A stretch of DNA of 64,000 bases from Anisakis pegreffii (GCA_035041965.1 JAPYMA010003037.1:1-64000); one strand, 5' to 3'. Shown: positions 37,959-50,343, counted from the stretch's first letter. The notes: generated by a model not told the origin, from the letters alone. Numbers and translations: made by a program.

Positions 37959-38139
37959 CAAGAGAAGGTCACGAACTTACCCCCACGTTTCGGGATGAAA
38001 TATATATCATGTTGTAGACCTCGTCGAGCTGATCACAAATGTGCAAAGCATTTTTGCGAAACACAGAGGGGGAGCGAGATATGAGGGGGCAAAGATTTTC
38101 ACTGTACTGGAGTATCGTTTTGAATTTTGTTCAGGCAGC

Positions 38140-38205
38140 AGCGGCCTGGCCTAGTGGGTAGTGCGCTAGCACTAAGTTTGGACGCCCGGTGGTTCTGTCC
38201 AGCTC
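38140..38205 (+). repeat. tRNA-like A/B-box segment, left arm
   Basis: TGGCCTAGTGG (38147-38157) matches the pol III A box and GGTTCTGTCC (38191-38200) resembles the B box, with a GTGCGCTAGCAC palindrome between. No good cloverleaf forms, so this is tRNA-derived or tRNA-like rather than a tRNA gene. Confidence 0.5.
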
Positions 38206-38577
38206 TCTGCCGAAACTTTTTTCTCATACATTTATAGCATGTTCACCCAACCATGATACTTTGCTTCACTCCCCACAACTTCTATCTTTCTTTGTGGGGA
38301 TATTTTTACGGCTTTTTAAACATTTGTATCTGTGATCGTCTATCTTTTGTAAAATGTTCTTATTGCAAATTCTATCTATGTTTCAATCATTTTGTTGTAG
38401 ACAGACATGCGCATTACGACGATATGTAAAAAAATAAAAAATAACAAAATTTAAAAAAAAACAAAAATAAATAAAACAACAATATACCCACAACTTGAAA
38501 AAGCTGTGGGGAGTGAAACAAAGTATCATGGTTATGCGAACATGCTATAAATGTATGAGAAAAAAGTTTCGGCAGAG

Positions 38578-38642
38578 AGCTGGACAGAACCACCAGGCGT
38601 CCAAACTTAGTGCTAGCGCACTACCCACTAGGCCAGGCCGCT
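38578..38642 (-). repeat. tRNA-like A/B-box segment, right arm
   Basis: The reverse-complement copy of the left-arm segment: B-box-like at 38582-38591 and A-box-like at 38625-38635. The two internal promoters would transcribe toward each other across the element's centre. Confidence 0.5.
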
Positions 38643-38826
38643 GCTGCCTGAACAAAATTCAAAACGATACTCCAATACAGTGAAAATCTTTGCCCCCTCA
38701 TATCTCGCTCCCCCTCTGTGTTTCGCAAAAATGCTTTGCACATTCGTGATCAGCTCGACGAGATCTACAACATGATATATATTTCATCCCGAAACGTGGG
38801 GGTAAGTTCGTGACCTTCCCTTGTGA

Positions 38827-41800
38827 GCATATCTCAAGCAGCTCGACGGCGCGCGTTTCAATGCAATGTATTACTATTGTTCAAAACGTACATTACTATA
38901 GAGACATTAGGGTACAATGTTCGAACTAACTGTGTCCTCAGCTTTGCCCAGTAACATGGCAATTTCTTTACACCGTTAGATTCCCCAGATTCTCTACTTT
39001 CAGAAATGTATATATGTTGTCGAGCGATTTTCTTTTCCTGAGGAGATATAGCCAATTTTCTGAGCATATCTCAAGCAGCTCGACGGCGCGCGTTTCAATG
39101 CAATGTATCACTATTGTTCAAAACGTACATTACTATAGAGACATTAGGGTACAATGTTCGAACTAACTGTGTCCTCAGCTTTGCCCAGTAACATGGCAAT
39201 TTCTTTACACCGTTAGATTCCCCAGATTCTCTACTTTCAGAAATGTATATATGTTGTCGAGCGATTTTCTTTTCCTGAGGAGATATAGCCAATTTTCTGA
39301 GCATATCTCAAGCAGCTCGACGGCGCGCATTTCAATGCAATGTATCACTATTGTTCAAAACGTACATTACTATAGAGACATTAGGGTACAATGTTCGAAC
39401 TAACTGTGTCCTCAGCTTTGCCCAGTAACATGGCAATTTCTTTACACCGTTAGATTCCCCAGATTCTCTACTTTCAGAAATGTATAAATGTTGTCGAGCG
39501 ATTTTCTTTTCCTGAGGAGATATAGCCAATTTTCTGAGCATATCTCAAGCAGCTCGACGGCGCGCGTTTCAATGCAATGTATCACTATTGTTCAAAACGT
39601 ACATTACTATAGAGACATTAGGGTACAATGTTCGAACTAACTGTGTCCTCAGCTTTGCCCAGTAACATGGCAATTTCTTTACACCGTTAGATTCCCCAGA
39701 TTCTCTACTTTCAGAAATGTATAAATGTTGTCGAGCGATTTTCTTTTCCTGAGGAGATATAGCCAATTTTCTGAGCATATCTCAAGCAGCTCGACGGCGC
39801 GCGTTTCAATGCAATGTATCACTATTGTTCAAAACGTACATTACTATAGAGACATTAGGGTACAATGTTCGAACTAACTGTGTCCTCAGCTTTGCCCAGT
39901 AACATGGCAATTTCTTTACACCGTTAGATTCCCCAGATTCTCTACTTTCAGAAATGTATAAATGTTGTCGAGCGATTTTCTTTTCCTGAGGAGATATAGC
40001 CAATTTTCTGAGCATATCTCAAGCAGCTCGACGGCGCGCGTTTCAATGCAATGTATCACTATTGTTCAAAACGTACATTACTATAGAGACATTAGGGTAC
40101 AATGTTCGAACTAACTGTGTCCTCAGCTTTGCCCAGTAACATGGCAATTTCTTTACACCGTTAGATTCCCCAGATTCTCTACTTTCAGAAATGTATAAAT
40201 GTTGTCGAGCGATTTTCTTTTCCTGAGGAGATATAGCCAATTTTCTGAGCATATCTCAAGCAGCTCGACGGCGCGCGTTTCAATGCAATGTATCACTATT
40301 GTTCAAAACGTACATTACTATAGAGACATTAGGGTACAATGTTCGAACTAACTGTGTCCTCAGCTTTGCCCAGTAACATGGCAATTTCTTTACACCGTTA
40401 GATTCCCCAGATTCTCTACTTTCAGAAATGTATAAATGTTGTCGAGCGATTTTCTTTTCCTGAGGAGATATAGCCAATTTTCTGAGCATATCTCAAGCAG
40501 CTCGACGGCGCGCGTTTCAATGCAATGTATCACTATTGTTCAAAACGTACATTACTATAGAGACATTAGGGTACAATGTTCGAACTAACTGTGTCCTCAG
40601 CTTTGCCCAGTAACATGGCAATTTCTTTACACCGTTAGATTCCCCAGATTCTCTACTTTCAGAAATGTATATATGTTGTCGAGCGATTTTCTTTTCCTGA
40701 GGAGATATAGCCAATTTTCTGAGCATATCTCAAGCAGCTCGACGGCGCGCGTTTCAATGCAATGTATCACTATTGTTCAAAACGTACATTACTATAGAGA
40801 CATTAGGGTACAATGTTCGAACTAACTGTGTCCTCAGCTTTGCCCAGTAACATGGCAATTTCTTTACACCGTTAGATTCCCCAGATTCTCTACTTTCAGA
40901 AATGTATATATGTTGTCGAGCGATTTTCTTTTCCTGAGGAGATATAGCCAATTTTCTGAGCATATCTCAAGCAGCTCGACGGCGCGCATTTCAATGCAAT
41001 GTATCACTATTGTTCAAAACGTACATTACTATAGAGACATTAGGGTACAATGTTCGAACTAACTGTGTCCTCAGCTTTGCCCAGTAACATGGCAATTTCT
41101 TTACACCGTTAGATTCCCCAGATTCTCTACTTTCAGAAATGTATATATGTTGTCGAGCGATTTTCTTTTCCTGAGGAGATATAGCCAATTTTCTGAGCAT
41201 ATCTCAAGCAGCTCGACGGCGCGCATTTCAATGCAATGTATCACTATTGTTCAAAACGTACATTACTATAGAGACATTAGGGTACAATGTTCGAACTAAC
41301 TGTGTCCTCAGCTTTGCCCAGTAACATGGCAATTTCTTTACACCGTTAGATTCCCCAGATTCTCTACTTTCAGAAATGTATATATGTTGTCGAGCGATTT
41401 TCTTTTCCTGAGGAGATATAGCCAATTTTCTGAGCATATCTCAAGCAGCTCGACGGCGCGCGTTTCAATGCAATGTATCACTATTGTTCAAAACGTACAT
41501 TACTATAGAGACATTAGGGTACAATGTTCGAACTAACTGTGTCCTCAGCTTTGCCCAGTAACATGGCAATTTCTTTACACCGTTAGATTCCCCAGATTCT
41601 CTACTTTCAGAAATGTATATATGTTGTCGAGCGATTTTCTTTTCCTGAGGAGATATAGCCAATTTTCTGAGCATATCTCAAGCAGCTCGACGGCGCGCGT
41701 TTCAATGCAATGTATCACTATTGTTCAAAACGTACATTACTATAGAGACATTAGGGTACAATGTTCGAACTAACTGTGTCCTCAGCTTTGCCCAGTAACA

Positions 41801-42142
41801 TGGCAATTTCTTTACACCGTTAGATTCCCCAGATTCTCTACTTTCAGAAATGTATATATGTTGTCGAGCGATTTTCTTTTCCTGAGGAGATATAGCCAAT
41901 TTTCTGAGCATATCTCAAGCAGCTCGACGGCGCGCGTTTCAATGCAATGTATCACTATTGTTCAAAACGTACATTACTATAGAGACATTAGGGTACAATG
42001 TTCGAACTAACTGTGTCCTCAGCTTTGCCCAGTAACATGGCAATTTCTTTACACCGTTGGATTCCCCAGATTCTCTACTTTCAGAAATGTATATATGTTG
42101 TCGAGCGATTTTGAAAAATTCAGCGAAATAGCTCATTTTCTG
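38827..42142 (+). repeat. 237-bp satellite array, about 14 units
   Basis: Fourteen head-to-tail units of exactly 237 bp with almost no length variation. Each runs from GAGCATATCTCAAGCAGC through CGACGGCGCGCG and ends in TAGCCAATTTTCTGA. Units 3-7 carry GTATAAATG where the others have GTATATATG. A GCGCGCATTTC variant marks units 3, 10 and 11. The first unit has TATTAC for TATCAC, and the last has GTTGG for GTTAG. Unit 14 ends in diverged sequence (about 42113-42142) that still matches the end of the unit. Open frames of 69 codons per unit on the minus strand are by-products of the repeat. Confidence 0.97.
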
Positions 42143-43078
42143 ATGAAATGTGTGTTTGGTTGTTATTTAGACCGAGTGGTTAATTTATGAAATGAATCTC
42201 AGATACAGGTTTTGTCATTTTTCGATCTAATGTGCTTCTTTAGTGATGAATGGCAATATTTCGTACGGTAGTGATGACTGAAACGCTTTAAATTATTTCG
42301 TTCATACTTGTTCGGTGATGTTATCAAAATTCTTGCATAGGGACTTACTACAGATGTAGGATGGGGGTTTTATACGGCAGACCGGTTTTACGGTTTTATA
42401 CGGGGCTTGCCTTATTCAAGGCCTCCTCCTCCCTCCTCCCCACCACCATCCCTATATAATCATTGACTGATATATTGGTACTTTACTATTAACTAGCACT
42501 TTGATGGAGCGATTGCTTTTGCGTTCGTCTCGACGATAATTTCTCGAATGCCTATCATGCCTCATCTTTGCATGAATCAATGAACTTGTTGATATGTTAC
42601 CGCACTGCCAAAAAAGTTTCTTCCCTCACTGCTTTCCTTTTTAAGTTCTGCGTTTCATGTTCTCTCCGCAGTTGATAAAAAAGTTCCAAAATTACTTGTT
42701 TCGTTCAGGGAAATTAATTTCTTTGACGCTGCCGAGAAACATTTGGACTGATTTTTGATTTTTTTTTTTTGACGTTATGCGTGAAAGCAGTGAATTGTTT
42801 AAGTGGAACTGATCGTCTGCTAGACCATCGAAGAGGGAGTGCAGATTACAAGCATCAGGAACACTCGTCTAATGATTTATTAAAGCATAAACAGAGGCAT
42901 ATAAAATTATTCCTGTTGCGATAATCGCATCCATAAACAAAGCGTAACATCAAGAAGAACTAATGATAACAACAATAACAGTACTGGTATTGAAACGTTA
43001 TGTTTTCATTGATAAATAATAGGTAGTGCTTCACTGCATTTGGCAGCCATAACCGACAGACACACACACACATCAGAA
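42143..43078. other. Spacer right of the satellite array
   Basis: No gene is supported. It contains a TTTTATACGG duplication near 42370-42405 followed by a CCTCC-rich polypyrimidine stretch (about 42420-42452). Confidence 0.4.
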
Positions 43079-43984
43079 CTATGAGGTCTTTTCGAAGGTG
43101 TGCGATTCGGTTCCACCGTGGCCGTATCCCTTTGGACCGAACAGTGCGCTGTAGCATTGTTGACAATACGGTTGTCCCTCGTGCTGCAAAATTTATAATT
43201 CAACCAGCTTACAAAACAGTTCTTCACAATCTTATGAAAAACTTTCCATCTTTGCTAATTGAAAGGTCAAATTGCCTAGCGATCATTTCCCTCAATAGTA
43301 CACGAACCATAGGTTGATTGCAGTTACCGACTTATGTCCTCATTATCAACTCCACATCCCAACGGAACCAAAAACGATGTGATTCAAAAATCTTCCCAGA
43401 TATTCCGAATACAATAGCAGGTCTTGCTATCAGATTCTGAATAGTTACACACTCATTGAAAATTTGTCAGTTTGATCATGTGTTTAGATTCTAATTACTG
43501 AACGTAAATGTTGTTGATGGCTTAATTGAATCAAAGCAAATAGCTCAACTGTACCTCCATGTGACTGCCTGGTGAAAGTGTTCTATTGCATTTTTCATTT
43601 GCACATCTCAAACATGGACGATGCCAGTCTTTGCCGAGTGACTGAACACGTTCAGCTGCAAAATAAACATTGCATGTGATCATCCGTCGTATTGCTATGA
43701 ATTCACCACAAAACAATTTTCGATGTACTTTTGCATGGTGTTTAGCAATAAACCGCGAGATAGTAACTGCACATATCAACAATGATGCTGCTTTCGAGAC
43801 TATAGCTCTCTCAAAATATGCTGCTTCCATGAAGCGTTTCAGAGCGACTTCAGCAACAACAACAACAACAACTAGCGGTGGTGCTTGAAAATTCATTTGC
43901 AATGTTTTTGCGTGATTATTGCATGCGAAATACACAAAAATTACCAAAATAAACTGGCTTCTTGCAGCGAGGGCAATTCGGCAT
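43079..43984 (-). CDS. CRIP-type single-LIM protein
   Basis: Cysteine-rich intestinal protein family: one double zinc-finger LIM domain and a short Gly-rich tail, thought to be a cytoplasmic/nuclear adaptor or zinc-binding protein. Exons in transcript order 43984-43945, 43655-43555 and 43183-43079 are phase-consistent, giving 81 residues, close to the ~77 of animal CRIP1. Zinc ligands are visible as [33 protein letters not shown], then [16 protein letters not shown]. The tail is [19 protein letters not shown], matching the family's GPKGxxxGG pattern. A strong acceptor (TTGCTTTTCAG) lies only 7 nt before the ATG, so the mRNA is probably trans-spliced. It is CRIP rather than CSRP because only one LIM domain is present. 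Confidence 0.93.
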
Positions 43985-45973
43985 ATCGGTCCTGAAAAGC
44001 AATAAACATACAGTGTCAAATGAAAACATTTTCGAAATTTCAGAATCGCAACGGATTGATTAAAAAGATGAGGATATTGCCGATTCACTGAGAGCGCCAC
44101 TGGCTTCGTGGTGCTTCACCGCAGCAGACTGTCGAGAAAGCCACATACCATAGCGAGTTGCACTTGAATTATGTAAACATTTTGACATCAAATAGCTTCA
44201 CCGCACATACTGCCGATATTGCGCTGTGAATCAATTAAGAAACAGTGTAATCAATATCCTCTGTGTCCTATTCAACGCTGGTCTATTTGATTATTCGTCA
44301 TGCTGATGAAAATTCATACACTCGAAATGAATGCGAAACGCTGTGGTGAATCATTCATCTCGATACGAATATCAGTCAATGAATGAATTTAATTCTTGAG
44401 TTGATTTGATCAAGACGGTCATGAATTCCAATGTTGTAAGCAATGTTTCAGCTAGATTCCAGCAATTTCAACTACATTCAGCAAGAATTGTTCACAAATC
44501 CCTCTGCTGCATCATCACTAATGAATATCCGTTCAAATTTGCAACACAGAAAGTAGCTCGTTCGAGAGAACATCGAGCAGATCATATTGCATTTTGAATG
44601 CCTACAAAGCAAAGGACTTGCTGGACATAACAAAAATTACACCACTGATAGAGGGAAAGAACAAATCTCGACAATCCTTATTAGTTTGCAAATTCTTACT
44701 GGGATATAGATTGAAGTGAATAAACAACACAGCTTGAGGAAGTCTTGAAAGGTACTGATATTTTAGGATTGATGGAAATGACAGTTGAACAACAAAGCAA
44801 ATGACAAACAAAATGAAATAATCGTTGCGCTTAAGATACCACCTAATCGCTGCACACTCTTCTTTTATACGCTCAAAACAGTCGGCTCGTCAACAAATTG
44901 AATGAGCAGAAAATCGATGCCAAATGGCCACGATAACATCGGGCAGTCATTGATAACAAGCATAAAACGTCAAATGATACATGGAATAGAGATGCTATGA
45001 ACTAAGCAAATATTTTAATGGGATGCAACGAACGACCGACCGACTGAACGAATCTATTCCTATGAATGGAGAACGTTGAGTCATCCATATTTCACATCCT
45101 TTCACATTACCTAACGCAACCACAAACACCCAATAATTCTTCGCTTCACTTTCATAGATTCACGACTGAAATACAATCACAAATTTCAACTGTCTCCAGT
45201 GTCCATAACAAAAAACTGTGTGTTTACAAATTGGGCGTGAAATTTCAAACTTCAACTGTTCATAAATGTTTCCACATCATCAGTAAATATTCAACTATGG
45301 AGCGATTTGATGTGAATGACTTTCACATTTTTCATTTTGAACAAAAATTTGGAAATTTTCAAAAGCAACATTCAGAAACCACTTCAAGATGGAATATTGA
45401 TAGAGCAGGTCGTAAATTATGCAGTGATGCAGAAATTTTCGAGTAGAACTGAAAATTGCATTTGTCTGTAAGTAATCTTGTCTGAGAACTGCTGAATATG
45501 ACATATGAATAAATTTGCGGAATGCAATTTGAACGATTACTTCCACTGTTAATGATTCCGTAATGAGGCATAAGCCACAATTTTTTTTGACAACTGATTT
45601 GTGATTGCTTTGTTCCCTCAGTCAAAGTTCATCTTCTCATGGAAAGTGGAAGTGAACACATCAAAATATTTTGTTGATTTTCGATCCGTAATAGTACGAC
45701 ACCAAAGGAATAAATTTATGATCCAAAAAATCACCACAATTATTGTGATTTGTGTGGCAAACTATAACAAGCGAGTTGAATTTTCCATACTTCTGAGTTT
45801 CTTTATGAATTACTGCAGCAACATAATATTCCGGAATATTTTAGATTCAAAATGTCATAAGTGCACATAAAACTATTGTGACTTGCAATAGCTTAGGCCA
45901 GTCCGAGCATCTTCAGTTCAGTGTCAAGCACGAACACGAGATGATTGTTATCATTTTGTAGCGTATCTCATAA
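43985..45973. other. Spacer upstream of CRIP
   Basis: Two kilobases of AT-rich DNA with no supported exon. A long plus-strand open stretch at 45066-45446 is Phe/His/Ser-rich without splice or start support and is not called. Confidence 0.35.
43992..44002 (-). promoter_or_regulatory. Putative trans-splice acceptor of the CRIP gene
   Basis: TTGCTTTTCAG on the minus strand ends 7 nt before the CRIP start codon, too close for a normal 5' UTR exon. Confidence 0.5.
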
Positions 45974-46144
45974 TCACTGCTTTATCAAACAAAAAAAAGT
46001 ATTATCAGTAATTTTATCGACCGTCTCGCATCTCGTGTGCACCGCTGCGAGGAAGCAATGAACGTATGCGAACTTGATAATAAGCAAGGTAATGAAAGCA
46101 ACCCAAATAGCAATCCAAAACATACAATGCCATAACGACTGCAT
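45974..46144 (-). CDS. Candidate small membrane protein or terminal exon
   Basis: A 56-residue frame starting MQSLWHCMFWIAIWVAF, with one strong hydrophobic segment (residues ~7-25), a second weak one and a polar end. An acceptor-like CATGCAG overlaps the start, so it could instead be the last exon of a longer gene. No family is recognised, and AT-rich DNA can produce such a frame by chance. Confidence 0.27.
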   Translation of the reverse strand: MQSLWHCMFWIAIWVAFITLLIIKFAYVHCFLAAVHTRCETVDKITDNTFFCLIKQ

Positions 46145-47156
46145 GTTATCAACACCACAAACAAACATTCAGACGAAAGCATTCTGTGAGCATATCACTA
46201 GAGTGTGCATACACGCATAATTAAATGTTCACAAGCAATTAAATGTTTACAAATTGGGCGTAAAATTGCACAATCAATCGCAATGATCGGTACATTTAAT
46301 TTGGCTGCGATGGCCCATCTATCCGAGTGATTATGACGAAATGAAGCAAGAAATGTTAAGCGTAATAAATGTTGAAGTGATGCTTTTTAGTCAATTTTTT
46401 ATTCAGCGTTTTATTACAGAAATTTCGGCTTATCTAAACGTTTTTTGCATTATTAGGAGTGCATTCGAGACATTATTCTGACGCATTAACGAATATATCA
46501 TTTCAAAATAAACATTTATTACCGTTCATATAAAATGAATCAATTGCAAACGCACTAAAGTTAAAAATCAAATCGAAAACACCTACATAACAAGCAAAAC
46601 CGGAAAGTGAAAATTGCCATACTGTTAGTGAGTTTATTTGTGACAGCAAGAATTGGAAATCCTTGGAAAAGCCTGCAGTAATGTAATGTCTCTAACCATT
46701 TGTCTCACAGGACAATCTGATGGAGAAATATGAATTTTGACCAACATTCAACGGGTTTCCATCCTGAATTCTTCCGAATCACTTAAACAGCTTCAAAAGC
46801 TCTCACCAATGTAGCGATAACCTCCGCTAAAACAATTTTTTAGCTTTTTTTAGAACTCGAGCTTTTTTCCATACTCCCGCTATTCGTTCGTTACTTCTCA
46901 TCTGCTATGGAATACTTTTTCGCGCAACATTAATATATTGAGCAACATATTCACTCTCCGTCAGCGGTGCTATTAGCGCATAAGTTTCAGTGCAACAAAA
47001 TATTTTTTTAGGAGATTAGCGATCAGCGAAGCTACTTCTTTTCAGTAGCATGCCCTCATTGCATAGATGTGGGCAAAATACAATAAACAGACTGTACAGA
47101 ATCAAACTCAAACTGCAGATGACAATAGATAATGTTGGATCTTGTAAACGTAGACT
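46145..47156. other. Spacer, no gene seen
   Basis: AT-rich. A 17-bp word, GTTTACAAATTGGGCGT, occurs here (about 46246) and again near 45223, the only short dispersed repeat I noticed. Confidence 0.35.
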
Positions 47157-50137
47157 TCAATCTAGAACGATGATACTCTTCAGCGCTTCTTGTTCACGTT
47201 CGGCTTTCAGCTGTCTTGCAACCTCTCTCGCAGACGGGAATCGAGGGCACTGGAAATGTGTAAAATCCTTGTGCGAATACAAATCCTCATAAATCCTCAA
47301 CGAGAAAACAATTTGCAGCGATTCAACTCACCTCAGCATAATATTCAGTGATTTTGTGTGATCGAACAACATCATCAACAATCACAACACTATCTGCGAC
47401 CTCTGGCGAACTCGATTCTGAAAAGCAATAACGATGAAGTGACGATTATTCCTAGTGATTCGTTCATGGAAAGCTTGAAATTTCTTCACAAATATTTATC
47501 GAAATATCAAACTCAAATCCAAATCGCACATTCTAGCATTGAAAGCAGTCATAATTTCGACGTTTTATGAAAGGTTCAGAATATTACCTGCTGATCTGGA
47601 GACGCCGTCAATTTGATGTTCATCGAAGCGTTTCGATGGTGAATTATTTTTCGGTCTTTTTCTACAGTTACATCCTTCACAGTGAATAACGTTATAAGCG
47701 CTGACGACCTTTCGCTTGCGGTTTCTTGTTTTACGTTGATATGCTTGATCATTCAAATCACGATTTTCTACTTCATCCGTCAACCTTTGCGATTGTTTTC
47801 GTGGAATTTGCTGTTGCAACGGATGGACAGGGTGGACGAAAAACTGATTGGCATCGACGAACAAATCGTCGCTATCGCCATCGTCTCTAGCGTCATCGTC
47901 AACACCGTTCACTGGATTCCGATTCTCAATATCTGACGAATTCTCTATTCCGCCACCGATCCTTAAATCAACCATTCTTCTTTCGCATGGCACCTGCTCT
48001 GAAAAAAATTCTTTTCAAGTGAAATGACTCAACTTTTCTCGCTCAGTCAATCCTTAAATATTTCACCAACTGGTTCTAAATTTAATGTTGGTTAATAACC
48101 TAAATTTCATTCTTATACACTTAGGTTTTGAGAAAAGGCAACACTCGAAAAAAATTCAGTTAGGTTCACATGAGCATTTTCAAACTGATACTGCGCCATG
48201 TTTGGACTAGAGTTTGCAAAATCCCGACGTTTTTTCAATTCCTGGATTAGGATTTAATCCTGGAGTCGATTTTAGACTCCGGGATTATTTCGTGCAAACT
48301 CTAGTTTGGACCTCTTTGGAATCCCTCTTCCTGAAAATCGTTGGGGAGGATGAGAGAGCAGCCCTACACCTGTATCGTCGTCAAATCAGCAATCTGTTCT
48401 AAAATGAAAAAGGCGATTTCTTGCACTGATATAGTTAGCTGTGCGGAAAGAGGGACATTGGCGAATGAAGAATGTGATATCTGTGATATTGCTGGCAACT
48501 TAGAGGTATAAACTCGTAATGAGTTAATTGCTGAATAAATTAATAAATGAATAAATTATGAAAACATTTGAAGAAGCATCAAAAAACCTTCGGAGTTGTC
48601 GTCTTTCCATTTCAATATTCGACCAATGAATGAACGAAAAACGTTCAATGAAATGCCCATTCAAAGACACTATTGCAATAACAAATGGAAACAGCTGATG
48701 ACTGAGACTGCTCCATTGGGCATAAGGTCACTGAATGCCTCCAAGGCGATCATAATCACCACCTTAGGCAAAGAGAAATGAATACGAGAGGGATATCGTC
48801 AGAGAATCGTCTACGACTGCAATAAATCTGCAACGTTTTTGCGGCTTCAACTCTTAAACAATTTATCTCTTCGTTTAGCTTTTAATCACTTCACTGAGAA
48901 ATTTTTTCGTCCATAAGCAAAATGAATGTCTCGAAAATTTACAAATAAGACAGGAAATCTGATCGTTGTCTTTCGTTCCTCTTTTTGATTTAATTTCATA
49001 AGTTCAAGTATCAAACTCCCATGAAGTAGTGCTTTGATAATGTCGAATTGCTCAAGGTCGATAGCATAATAGCCTTCATTCAAGACCAACAACTTGTGTT
49101 CTAAAAGATGGAAGCGAATTGGGATAGTGGTGAATGAATTGAAGCATGTAAACAGAACATAACAGCTGCTTGGGAAAGCACAAATATCAGTATCAGTGTC
49201 AGTTTCATGTTCGCATAATATTTGTCACAAAACATTGCTTCACTGCCGACAACGTAATTCAAGCATCGGTCTTGCATTCGTCTGATAAGTAAATTTCATT
49301 ATGTAGTAAATAAATTTCAATGAATTTCATTTGTCAGTTTTGCAACTTCTTTGGTGAATCATTAATGGATCTTACGCATTCCTATTAACTCGTTGCCTGT
49401 CAACTTTGAATCTGTTCTGCATTGGGGCCATTCTTCAGCGTTCAAACGATGGTTGCAGTTGCAGTTCACATTGATTGCTTACATTCTCAGGGTTAAAATG
49501 TGAAAGTAGTGTGCAAAGTGTGAGAAAAAAAACAACTGTATTCTGGACTTTTCATCAAGCATATTCGAGAGCTTCAAAAGAAATAAACAAATGATAACGT
49601 CAGTGTTTGTTTGTCTTGCAATTTAATTAATGAACAACGATATTCATCAATCAATTGCTTTGTAACAGGTGTCATTTTAGCACCAATAGAATAATAGTGA
49701 AATTCCTCCGTGAGCTAGACTTTCGGCTAAACAATAGTAAGGCCATCAAACATCATGCAGTGTGAGATTCATGTTCATTAATGCCATCATGCGTTCGATA
49801 ATGTTCCCACTGATTGTTGTGAAAATTTCTCTTCTAAGTTTTCGGTGTTCCATTCGAGTGATCCGTTTCACTGCCTCACTCCAGTAGTTATCGTGTTCCG
49901 TAAAATGAAGAGCACTGTCAAAAAATTCAGTTACTCCTCTAAAGCCAAGCAGCAATAATTCACAATATTCACTCAAAACCACATTCATTAAATCAAATAG
50001 ATGTGCAGAATTTGACGGCTATAAAGTGAGTTATTGAATAAAATGTCATAGCTGCAGCAGTGGTTTATGATTGCTACAAGTTGATCAACAATATCGAGCG
50101 AATCGAAGCGTTTGAGTGTGTTTTTGACGCCCTCGCT
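47157..50137 (-). CDS. Unrecognised multi-exon gene with PIP-box-like motif
   Basis: Family not recognised. Upstream exons: 50137-50078 (SEGVKNTLKRFDSLDIVDQL), 50018-49752 (89 codons, helical; DLMNVVLSEYCELLLLGF), 49416-49376, 49281-49244 and 49100-48943 (HKLLVLNEGYYAIDLEQ, lysine-rich end). All five join in phase. Downstream exons: 47998-47588 (acidic, then basic RKTRNRKRKVV and a Cys cluster HCEGCNCRKRPK), 47417-47332 and 47249-47157, also in phase. A weak 31-nt exon near 48763-48733 would bridge the halves. Just before the last exon lies HKITEYYAE, like a PCNA-binding PIP box but lacking the leading Gln; the C-terminus is a charged helix. The first exon is uncertain, with candidate ATGs between 50140 and 50345. 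The two halves could be separate genes. Confidence 0.6.
48208..48303. mobile_element. 96-bp hAT-type MITE
   Basis: Termini TAGAGTTTGCA...TGCAAACTCTA are an 11-bp perfect inverted repeat, extended by AATCCCG after a six-base gap. The element is flanked by 8-bp duplications GTTTGGAC (48200-48207 and 48304-48311). TAG-starting termini with an 8-bp target site are typical of hAT elements. The inside has a GGAGTC/GACTCC hairpin and no coding capacity. It lies in an intron, or between the halves, of the surrounding minus-strand gene. Confidence 0.72.
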
Positions 50138-50343
50138 CTGAGGAGCGTTCAGCACACACAAATCCAACAACAAACGGATACAACAAAAGCATCATCACAA
50201 AACATTCTTCGACTCATCCAAGCAAAACTAAAGTACTACTCCTCTCAACTGCTGGTGCTACTGCTGCTGTTCGTGTTCAAGCTAGGGCTCTCCTCTTGCG
50301 TTTCAGCTCAGTTGACTGACTCAATCTCTTCAAGTATCATCGC

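Larger units (their letters stand above)
37959..38823. mobile_element. 865-bp foldback element inserted in satellite DNA
   Basis: Two arms of about 320 bp (37959-38282 and 38501-38823) are near-perfect reverse complements around a ~218-bp centre that is A-rich near its right end. The outer ends are CAAGRGAAGGTCACG. The element splits the satellite between TTTTCTGA and GAGCATATC. Comparison with uninterrupted units shows TGA on both sides (37956-37958 and 38824-38826), a 3-bp target duplication. No transposase is encoded, so this is a non-autonomous DNA element or a long MITE; I cannot assign a superfamily. Arm-to-arm differences are few, so insertion or homogenisation is fairly recent. Confidence 0.82.

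Noticed and set aside
38140..38205. A true tRNA gene
   Set aside because: A- and B-like boxes are present, but acceptor, anticodon and T stems do not pair well and the B box lacks the GGTTCGA core.
38858..42136. Fourteen near-identical 69-codon minus-strand frames that look like a tandem gene family
   Set aside because: They are one frame repeated by the 237-bp satellite. Each has its own stop, there is no start context or splice signal, and variation does not favour silent changes.
38827..42142. A CRISPR-like repeat array
   Set aside because: The units are 237 bp and the whole unit is repeated with no variable spacers; this is satellite DNA in a eukaryotic genome.
45066..45446. A 126-codon plus-strand frame
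   Set aside because: Composition is Phe/His/Ser-heavy as expected of AT-rich noncoding DNA. There is no homology and no acceptor or donor that would integrate it.
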